Part shown: positions 55,614-64,000 of the stretch, in pieces
Layout of the letters: each line of letters opens with the position of its first letter
How positions within the stretch are numbered: position 1 is the stretch's first letter
Program-made: the position numbers and the translations under genes
Notes under the pieces: model-generated
Told to the model about the DNA's origin: nothing
Databases searched by the model: none
What the model saw: only the letters and a program-made list of their open reading frames with translations
Origin: Panicum virgatum
Lineage: Eukaryota > Streptophyta > Magnoliopsida > Poales > Poaceae
Direction of reading: 5' to 3'
DNA length: 64,000 bases
Assembly: GCF_016808335.1 (NCBI RefSeq)
Contig: NC_053138.1
Span: 52,978,951-53,042,950 of the forward strand

Positions 55614-56460
55614 ATACAAATAAAACCCTTTAAAAAATTCTCTAAATAATCCACATATTTGCGACCATTTGACTAAGTACCGATCGATGGACGAGGTCGA
55701 GTAATATTCTCTAAGTAATTCAAGAAATAAACTTAAAATATTATATATATGAAATATTCTAGACGGTTTTTTCAATAAGTACCGATCGATGGATGAGGTC
55801 GAGAAATATTCTCTAAGTAATTCAAGAAATATAAAAGAAATATTCTATCGATAATTTCACTAAGTACCGATCGATGGATGAGGTCGAGAAATATTCTCTA
55901 AGTAATTCAAAAAATATACACGAAATATTCTATCTATAATTTCACTAAGTATGGACTGTGAAATATTCTAGATGGTTTTTTCACTAAGTACCGATCGATG
56001 GACGAGGTCGAGTAATATTCTCTAAGTAATTCAAGAAATAAACTTGAAATCATCTATATATGAAATATTCTAGACGGTTTTTTCACTAAGTAACAATCGA
56101 TGGATGAAGTCAAGAAATATTCTCTAAGTAATTCAAGAAATATACATGAAATATTTAAAAGAAATTTAAACTCACTTTACACATACATACATACATACAT
56201 TTCGAGAATTTGTAAATATACCTTTATTTACACAACAAATTATGATTTCACTCTAAACAACAAATTATGATTTCACTCTAAATAACATGAGCTCTAAATA
56301 ATATAATTTCAAAAGTAATTAACACCCTATTTGTCATCAAAATTAAACAAATTAACAAATAATATATATTTTACAACATAATTTCTAAACAAATAATCCA
56401 TATTTTCAAATTTAAACAAATAATCCATATTTAAACTAATTTCTAAACAAATTTAAACAA
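55614..56460. repeat. Tandem repeat of ~85-125 bp, five copies, plus AT-rich DNA
   Basis: Copies begin at ACTAAGTACCGATCGATGG, or close variants, at about 55672, 55774, 55859, 55983 and 56085. Each includes ATTCTCTAAGTAATTCAAGAAAT. Spacing is about 102, 85, 124 and 102 bp. After 56165 the sequence is AT-rich with AAACAAATAATCCATATTT direct repeats. Confidence 0.9.
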
Positions 56461-57410
56461 ATAATTGGGCTCGCACAGGCAAAGGCGGGGCAAGCCGGAG
56501 GACGCGGGGCTCTGGGCGGCGGCGTGAGGTCGGCGGCGCTCGGGGACGTTGGGCACGCGCGGCGGGGTCCGGGCCGGGATGGCGGACGTTAGGAGTTCTC
56601 TGCAAATTTTTCAGATTTAATGGATAACTTTACAGGGTATGAAAAATAACACAAGTGATTAAGGCATAAAGCATAACTGATTTTTAAAAACAGTTATACT
56701 GCACTTCAAGTGTTCACATTTTTCTAGCAATCATAACTAGTTGTTTATAGGCTCCGGTAAAAATAAGGAATTTTTCCTAGCACATAAATTATTTTTCTTG
56801 ATTTAGTTCAATTACTTAAACCATTAATTAGTTTAACTAGTTTGGGTCCACTAAAAATCATCAAAAATTTTTTATGGCCTATAAGCAACACAACTAACAT
56901 GTTGTAAAAGTTTCAAGTGAGCAGCAGCAGCAGCCGCCAGTGAGCAACACAGCTGGTGTGGAGTGTGCTGCTCTTGGCTGCAGCAGCAGCCAGCAGCAGC
57001 AGCAAAACGGCAGCAGCAGCCTAGAAGCTAGCAGCAAGCGGCCAGCCGAACGGCAGCAGCAGCCGGAAGCAGCCCGGGAACAAGCAGCCGAACACGGTGT
57101 TGACAGGAACTCGGCGGCTCGGGTCGCATGCAGCTAGGGTGATTAGGGTCACGGGGAAGGCTGATTGGCGGTGCGAGGAGGATTAGGGAGGTGCGGTGGG
57201 GCTTACCGGTGCTCTAATTTAGGTGGAGCGGCGGTCAATTCGTGCGGCGGGGCGGGGATGGCCGGAGGCGGCGAAGACGAGGTGGACGGGGCCGGGGACG
57301 GCGGCGCACCGGTGAGTGGCCTGGCGGGGTCGTCGTCCAAGGCGGCCGTGGCGTGGAGGCGGCGGAGCTCGGGCGGCACTCGGGGACGGCGGCGAAGTAG
57401 GAGGCGCGAT
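56461..57410. other. GC-rich patches and CAG-rich microsatellite
   Basis: A GC-rich block (56465-56585), an AT-rich spacer, an imperfect CAG/GCA trinucleotide array (about 56918-57090) and another GC-rich block (57160-57415). Open frames of 60-100 codons are low complexity (Gln/Ser or Gly/Arg) and show no domain. Confidence 0.5.
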
Positions 57411-58720
57411 GGTGTAAGGATCACCGGGATGTCCGACCCTAGAGGGGGAGGGGGTGAATAGGGTCGCTAATCGCTTTTTAACCTAGGGCTCAATCTAATT
57501 GCATAAGATAAACCTAACACGTCCTACACATGCTAGTTATGACTAAGGTTTATCTTTGCTACCCTCTACTTACCCCAAAAGACTTGCAACCTATAGCCAA
57601 TCCTAATCAAACTAACTAGGAAAGTAAAGGTAAGCAAGAAAGAGTAAATGCGGAAACGTAATGCGGTAAGTAAAGCGGTAAGGGAGAGGATATGCAAACT
57701 CCCGTGAAGACACCAAGACACACGATTTAACGTGGTTCGATTAGGACACCAAAGTCCCTCCCTACGTCCACGGCCACTTGTCCAACACGAACAAGTGTGA
57801 TGCCGAGTCTCTTCGCTTGATCACCGTCTTGCCACGCCTCCAAGGCTCCCGACAAGCAAAGGCTAAGTGACGCCAAGTCACAAAGACGAGGTCACCGCCA
57901 CCGTCTATCTCGAAGCGTCACCATGGCACCGTCTTCACTATCTTGGAGCTTTAACACCAAGTAGGGGCCTCCTTCCCCGCACAAAGTGTCGTTGCCACTC
58001 CACACCAAGTCGGAGGGTCACACGACGAGTACACAAGGTGCTTGCCACAGCAAGGCTTTCTCTCAAGCTAGTTCTCTCAAGAACTAAGCCTAAACAAGCA
58101 CTAAGCACTCTAACAAGTGTGCTTAAGCCTATATGATGTACAATGAAGCTCTAAGGTGGTTGGAGATGTTCTTCAAGTGTAGTAGAATGTTCAGCAACTC
58201 CAGCACACTTCAAATGGACGGGGTGAGGTGTATATATAGGCCACCAAGTCTTGTAGCCGTTGCTCCAACGGTCAGCTATAAATCTGCGTATCACCGGAAG
58301 AACCGATGCCTCTGGCAGGGGTAGCATCGGTTCTTCCGGTCACTCATAAACCGAAGTAGCCGTTGAACTCCTGACAGCTGACGCAGTGACCACCGGTTGA
58401 ACCGATGCTATGCAGCGATGCCTCACCGGTTCAACCGGTGTTGAAGGATATTCTCCCGGGCGCTGACGTCATTGCACTGATGGTATGCTCTGATGCACCG
58501 TCGGTTGAACCGGTGCTGAAGAAACTTCTCCTGGGCGCTTGACATCGTCTCTGGTACAAAGGACACCCAATGCACCGATGCCCTTCGGGCCTAGCTACGC
58601 CTATCTTCTCTTTGTCATCACTTGAACCTAAAAGCCTGGGAATGTTCATCTTAACAATCATATTAGTCCAAGTGTTGTGTGTGTCATCAATTACCAAAAC
58701 ATTATATTGAAATATGGCAT
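57411..58720. repeat. Dispersed grass repeat, possibly LTR-derived
   Basis: A ~1.3-kb non-coding block with features common in grass repeats: TGTCCGACCCTAGAGGGGG near the left border, AACGTGGTTCGATTAGGAC, and a hairpin-rich section at 58290-58450. It looks like an insertion into C4 between its two genes. I could not confirm matching ends or a target duplication. Confidence 0.4.
58293..58340. repeat. Perfect 17-bp inverted repeat
   Basis: ACCGGAAGAACCGATGC (58293-58309) faces its exact complement at 58324-58340 across a 14-base loop. Similar CACCGGTTGAACCG/CGGTTCAACCGGTG pairs follow at about 58390-58440. Confidence 0.9.
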
Positions 58721-58819
58721 GAGAGACCATTTTCGCTACGATGGGCGAGACGACGGCGGCGCGGCGCAGATCAGGAAAATGCCCCAAGTGTTGGAGGAAG
58801 GCGGAGGTTGAGCGAATAT

Positions 58820-58965
58820 ATAGGAGGCCCCCCTTTTGTCCCAGGTCGTGGCTTCACCCGGACAAAAGGTGTTTTTGGGCGGGCCGGGAAAATTCCCAGC
58901 CCGCGGCCCACCTTTAGTCCCGGGTGGATCTACCACCCGGGACAAAAGGGGCCCATTTTCCCTCG
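58820..58965. repeat. Inner cluster of C4-type subterminal motifs
   Basis: CCCTTTTGTCCCAGG, CCGGACAAAAGG, CCTTTAGTCCCGGG and CCCGGGACAAAAGGG in facing pairs, as at the C4 left end. It may be a remnant of a MITE or of an older element boundary between the two C4 genes. Confidence 0.7.
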
Positions 58966-59588
58966 TTCCCGCCTAATCTTATGTTTGTTATTGTTTCTTT
59001 TTACTTCTCTTATAAAATTGGCTTTCATTTGTTAATTCAGTTAATAAAATTATGATTCCAAAAATTATGGAACAAAATTTCTTATCTCTATATAAACTTG
59101 ATACACGCAACAAAAATAATTAATTTTCATTCAAGTGATTGGGTCAATGAAATATCTAACTTTTTTGAAATCATATTTATTATTTTGACCATGCAAAAAT
59201 ATATTAGGTGAACAAATTTTTTCAAACTGTTGCTTTTTGACAGAAAGTGGATTCTATCACGATATTAACATTTAAAAAGTGAATTTTAGATAAAATTAAG
59301 CAATTTCATGATATTAATGAGTAGTGTGTGAGTTTGAGAGATAGTTTGTGTTAGTGAGATTGTGTGTGTTAGTGAGAGAGTATAGTGTGTTAATGTGAAT
59401 GCAATTTCATGAAATAAATAAAATTAGTTGAGTAATCCATTATTGAATGAAAATTATAATTGAGTCTGGTAATTAAGTGAAATATATATAAAATAATATA
59501 TATAACACATAAAGTATAATTGTACAGTACATATATAATAAAAGTATTCGAATTGCGATTATGTTTTTATACAATAATATAAAATGAT
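58966..59588. other. AT-rich sequence downstream of C4 tnp2
   Basis: Includes a short GAGA/GTGTGTTAGTGAGA stretch (59325-59385). No gene seen; presumably 3' UTR or spacer. Confidence 0.5.
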
Positions 59589-62500
59589 TCAAGTACATGA
59601 AGGATTAGCGGTAACAGACTTTCTCTTCACAAATGTCCTTTGATTATGATCACGGCGCAAGTATGGAGCATCATCATTGGCTAGCAGGATGCATGGATCA
59701 GCATTTACTTCGAAAGGTGGAATGACAACAAAATTATTATATTCTTCTGACAAGTCTGTCTTGTCCTCCACTCCAACGATGTTTCTCTTTCCTGATAGAA
59801 CTATGTGTCGCTTAGGCTCATCCTTTTGCTTGTTTATCCACTTCTTTGGCTTGCTGGACATGTCCTTAATGTAGAAAACCTGAGCGACATCCTGGGCTAG
59901 GACAAATGGCTCGTCTCTATATCCAAGAATGTTGAGATCAACTATTGTCATCCCATACTCATCTTTTGTTACCCCTCCTCCAGATAGCTTAACCCATTGG
60001 CAACGAAATAGAGGCACCTTGAAATTGGGATCGTAATCCAGCTCCCATATCTCTTCAATGTAGCCGTAATATGTGTCTTTTTTTCCATTATTGTCCGTGG
60101 CATCCGTACGAACACCACTGTTTTGGTTGGTACTCTTTTTATCTTGGGTTATCGTATAAAATGTGTTTCCATTTATCTCGTACCCTTGGTATGTTAAGAT
60201 ATTCCAAGATGGTCCCCTAGCCAATAAGAACAGTTGTTCACTTATATCCATGTTATGCATTATATGCTTCCGCAACCAGCTGCAGAAAGTGTTCATGTGC
60301 TCACGTGTAATCCATGCCTCAGACTTTTCCGGGAAATTGGAGAGCAGAATTTTCTTGTGTTCCTCGATATATGGGTCAACCAAGGATGATTGTTGAAGAA
60401 CCGTATAATCTGCTTTCTTGAATGAGAAATCATCTGTGCAGACATAAGATTTCTTTCCTAATGTACCCTTTTCAGTTAGTCTCCCCTCATATCGCGATTC
60501 AGGGACTCCAATCGGTTTAAGGTCATCAATAAAGTCAACACAAAAGTCAATGACCTCCTCAGTTCCATAGGCACTGGCGATGCTTCCTTCTGGACGAGCT
60601 CTATTACGAACACATTTCTTGAGTACCCCCATGAACCTTTCGAATGGCAACATGTTGTGTAGAAATACTGGTCCGAGGATATCAATCTCTTTGACAAGGT
60701 GCACTAGAAGATGTGTCATGATGTTGAAGAAAGATGGTGGAAATATCAGCTCAAAGCCAACAAGATATTACACCACATCGTTTTGCAGCTTTATCAAATT
60801 CTCCGGGTCAATTATCTTCTGAGAAACTGCGTTGAGGAAGGCACATATCTTCACGATGGTTAACCGGACATTATCAGGCAGAATCCCCACAGCACAACCG
60901 GAAGAAGTTCGGTCATAAGCACATGGCAGTCATGGGACTTGAGATTTATAAATTTCTTCTCTGCCAAATTTAAGATTCCTTTTATATTGGATGAGTATCC
61001 AGATGGAACCTTTATACTGCTCAAGCAGTCAAACATGGTTTCTTTCTCTTCCTTGCTAAGAGTATAGCTGGCAGGACTTAAGTATTGTCGTTCATTATCT
61101 CGCTGTTGTGGATGTAAGGCATCTCGTTCTTCCATACGTTGCAATTCTTGACGTGCTTCTACTGTATCTTTTGTCTTTCCGTACACTCCCAAGAATGCTA
61201 TCAGGTTGACGCAAAAATTCTTCGTGAGGTGCATCACATCAATTGCATGACGAACATCTAAGACTTCCCAATATGGTAGCTCCCAAAATATAGATTTATT
61301 CTTCCACATGGGCGCCATTCCATTTTCGTTCGGAACAGGTTGGCTACCAGATCCCTTTCCAAAAATAACTTCTAGATCTTTTACCATGTTGAAGACGTCT
61401 TTACCACTACGGTGCTTCGGTTTTGTTCGGTGGTCCGCTTGGCCTTTGAAATGCTTGCCCTTCTTTCGTACCGCATGCCTGATGGGAAGAAACCGACGAT
61501 GACCCATGTATACAACTTTCTTACAGTGAGTCAACCATATATTATCGGTATCATCTAAACAGTGTGTGCATGCTTTGTATCCCTTGTTCGAATGTCCTGA
61601 CAAGTTACTAAGAGCAGGCCAGTCATTGATCGTTACGAACAGCAATGCTCGTAGGTTGAAGTTTTCCTGTTTGTATTCATCCCACATCCGTACACCTTCA
61701 TCGCCCCAGAGCAATAAGAGTTCTTCGACCAATGGTCTTAGGTACACATCAATGTCATTTCCGGGCTGCTTTGGACCCTGGATAAGCACTGACATCATGA
61801 TGAACTTTCGTTTCATGCAGAGCCATGGTGGAAGATTGTACAGACAAAGAGTCATAGGCCAAGTGCTATGACCACTGCTCATCTCAGCAAAAGGATTCAT
61901 GCCATCCGTACTCAAACCGAACCTTATGTTTCTCGCATCCAAATCAAATTCAGGGTATGTTCTATCTATTTTTCTCCACTGCGACCCATCAGCGGGGTGT
62001 CTCAACATCGAGTCTTTCTTGCGTTCCTCTTTGTGCCATCGCATCAACTTAGCATTATCTTTATTTCTAAATAGACGCTTCAAACGTGGTATTATAGGCG
62101 AATACCACATGACCTTCGCAGGAACTCTCTTCCGGGGAGGCTCCCCCTCGACATCTCCAGGATCATCTTTTCTAATCTTGTAACGCAATGCACTGCATAC
62201 GGGACATGCATCCAAATTCTCGTACTCGCCTCGGTAGAGGATGCAGTCGTTGGGGCATGCATGTATCTTTTGCACTTCCAGTCCTAAAGGGCAAACAAGT
62301 TTTTTGGCTTCATACATTGTGGCAGGCAATTCGTTGTCCTTAGGAAGCATTTTTTAAACAAGTTTGAGTAATTCACCAAATCCCTTGTCGGATACACCAT
62401 TTGTCGCCTTCCATTGCAGAACTCCAAGGTGGTGCCAAGTTTCTTCAATCCATTTTGACAATCTGGGTACAACAACTTATGGTGGTCCTCTAACAACTTC

Positions 62501-62940
62501 TGGAACTTCAACCTCTCCGTTTCACTCTCACAGTTTGCCTGCACATTGTGCAATGCCTGCCCCAGATCGTCGCTGGGATCATTTTCTGCTACATCTACTT
62601 CGGGCTCTTCCATGGGAATATCGTCCTCGAATGCACCGATTCCAGCATTCCCGGGAAAGTGGTCGTCAAAATCTTCTTCTTCATTGTCTTCCATGGTAAC
62701 CCCCTGTTCTCCGTGCTTCGTCCAACAAACATACTTCTCCATGAAACCATTTGCGAAAATGTGGCTGTGTAGGATTCTTGAAGATGAGTAATCCTTGTTA
62801 TTGTTGCAATGAACACACGGGTAGCACATAAAACCATTCTGCTTGTTTGCCTCAGCCACAGACAAAAAATAATGCAGGCCATCAATGAATTCTTTCGAAT
62901 GCCGGTCAGCATTGTACATCCATTGCCGGTCCATCTGCAT
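59589..62940 (-). pseudogene. C4 tnp2-family transposase, broken
   Basis: Starts MQMDRQWMYNADRHSKEF. Domains in order: Transpos_assoc (62700-62940, with CYPCVHCNNN); an acidic linker; the tnp2 domain (about 61150-62350, with HACPNDCILYRGEYENLD, NIRFGLSTDGMNPF and VRHAIDVMHLTKNF); DUF4218 (about 60500-60900, with FFNIMTHLLVHLVKEI and LPFERFMGVLKK); and DUF4216 near the C-terminus (FRCQWVKLSGGGV, GYRDEPFVLAQDVAQVFY). Damage: one A short in the A-run at 62350-62355; one G short in the GGGG run near 60887; and an in-frame TAA at about 60766, where relatives have Gln (DVVQ). The gene is otherwise colinear and well conserved, so inactivation is fairly recent. Confidence 0.88.
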
Positions 62941-63156
62941 TTTAAATAAATCGATTTGAATTCTTTACACGTATCGAATAAATAAAATATATCAAACCTA
63001 AATTAAACTAAATGTAACATAACATGAATAATTAAAAGATATGTAATATCCATCATACATCTTGATTAATTAAAAGGAGTACTTAATCCATTACAGAACT
63101 TAACAAAGGAGTACTATACATGAAACTTAAAAATTCGGTCAACAACACATAGGTTT

Positions 63157-63465
63157 TCAACCATCCTTGTGTTGGAACGCAGAATGCTCTAACGGATTTC
63201 TTGCTGGTGCAGAAGAAGATGGCGGAGCTGAAACCTCCGAGTTTGGTGGTGACGAACCGTAACGCTGCAATAAATCCTCAAGATCAAACGGAGGTTCCTC
63301 GTCCCTTGCCATGCATTCTCAATATTCTTTTTCTAAATAACGGAGCGCTGCCCTATGAAAAGCACTAGGTTTTTTGGACCGACGACCTACTCGAGTTGTG
63401 CCCTTCTCTCCAGAAGGACAACGATCACCCCCACCGGCGCCACTCCCTCCAGCTGCTGAAGCCAT
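63157..63465 (-). pseudogene. Small C4 frame upstream of tnp2, one internal stop
   Basis: From the ATG at 63465 the frame reads MASAAGGSGAGGGDRCPSGE, continues through RVGRRSKKPSAFHRAALRYL, meets one TGA after EKEY, then continues ECMARDEEPPFDLEDLLQRY to a second stop at 63157-63159. The composition is Ser/Pro/Gly-rich. No family recognised. It could be an upstream exon or a small accessory protein of the element. Confidence 0.5.
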
Positions 63466-64000
63466 ATTTTACTGAAAAATACCTTTATTTTCCACAAAAT
63501 TATAAATTCTTACCATTACAATGCAAAAATTATTTACTATTTACTAGAGTGTTAAAATAATCCATTCATAATACAAAAAATTCTAATATACTCATTTCAT
63601 TAATTCATTCATGAATAAAAAAATCAACTATCAACAATATGGTCATATATACAAGTACATCACATGAAGTGTCTACACTCATTCTAAAAATTTCTGCTAT
63701 CCACATACTCATCTAAATCTAAAAAAAAATCATTCCTACATATGCAATCTAGCTAGGTAAATGTCCAAGAAATGAGCTAGCTACACATTTTCTCTATTTC
63801 TAAAGCATGAAATGAGCTATACAAGCCAATGAAGAAGAGAAAAACAAGCCCCAAACCATTAGCGCCGATGGATGGACGGGGAATCAAAGATCTTCACAAA
63901 TGTGGTGAAGAAATGAACAAGAACTCCTCTATCCTGAGCCAAGAATAGCAAGAATAGCAAGAAAACAAGTGAGCTGAATGGCTCGGGCGGGGGGAGAGGG
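63466..64000. other. Right window edge, C4 5' region
   Basis: AT-rich, no gene recognised, and no CACTA terminus before the edge. Confidence 0.5.

Larger units (their letters stand above)
51185..64000 (-). mobile_element. Large decayed CACTA C4, 5' end beyond window
   Basis: The left (3') end is CACTACTACAAAAACG, followed by subterminal motifs ACCAACCGGGACAAAAGG/CCTTTTGTCCCGGTTGGT at 51200-51425. Two minus-strand genes follow in CACTA order: tnp2 (59589-62940) upstream, then a DUF8039/Ulp1-type gene (about 51960-55597). A further small frame lies at 63157-63465. Every gene has stops or single-base frameshifts. The region between the two genes contains other insertions (55670-56160 tandem repeat, 57410-58720 dispersed repeat). 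If these are insertions the element exceeds 12.8 kb; alternatively two CACTA elements are fused here. Confidence 0.72.

Overview
The window is nuclear DNA of a grass (Poaceae, probably panicoid). The evidence is: spliced plant genes with GT-AG introns; several large CACTA (En/Spm) DNA transposons whose ends carry arrays of TTTGCCGAGTG- or TTTGCCGTGTG-type motifs; Stowaway-type MITEs; a Mutator-like element carrying GC-rich sequence; and LINE 3' tails. Only three host genes are convincing: a short eIF5B-like translation GTPase (18420-25095, +), a ureide permease (25414-27142, -) and an F-box/DUF295-type gene present twice. Most of the rest is transposon or non-coding repeat.

The architecture is dominated by an inverted duplication of about 8.2 kb. 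Arm 1 enters from the left edge and runs to about 18329. Arm 2 is its reverse complement at about 41590-49793. Each arm holds the F-box gene (edge-truncated in arm 1, complete in arm 2), its long 3' flank with an internal 1.2-kb tandem duplication, and the tip of a CACTA element. After duplication, a 10.1-kb CACTA element (C1, 324-10433) landed in the F-box exon of arm 1 and left a perfect AGC target duplication. Arm 2 supplies the exact empty site. The duplication ends inside a second CACTA element (C3): arm 2 has C3 in full (37135-41692) and arm 1 has only its last ~106 bp, directly upstream of the eIF5B-like gene.

Region by region: 1-10759, F-box exon split by C1, which carries tnp2 and Transposase_24 genes on the minus strand. 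10760-18329, rest of arm 1. 18420-25095, eIF5B-like gene with a 1.8-kb Pack-MULE-like insertion in intron 6. 25414-27142, ureide permease with a damaged C-terminus. 27143-29880, non-LTR and other repeat debris. 29885-34858, two diverged tandem copies of a ~2.4-kb non-coding segment plus MITEs. 35230-42352, remains of CACTA C2 (Transposase_24-type gene and 3' end) with the non-autonomous C3 nested in it; C3 carries a cluster of tRNA-like modules. 41590-49793, arm 2. 49148-50444, intact F-box gene. 51185-64000, a large decayed CACTA (C4) with a DUF8039/Ulp1-like gene and a broken tnp2; its 5' end lies beyond the window.

The host genes show no functional linkage to each other. The transposase genes of C1 and C4 are each laid out in the usual CACTA order, tnp2 first and the second gene downstream on the same strand. 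Candidates for something less described are the tandem tRNA-like modules with Pol III-type terminators in C3, the long hairpin upstream of C1 tnp2, and the inverted duplication with a breakpoint inside a transposon end.
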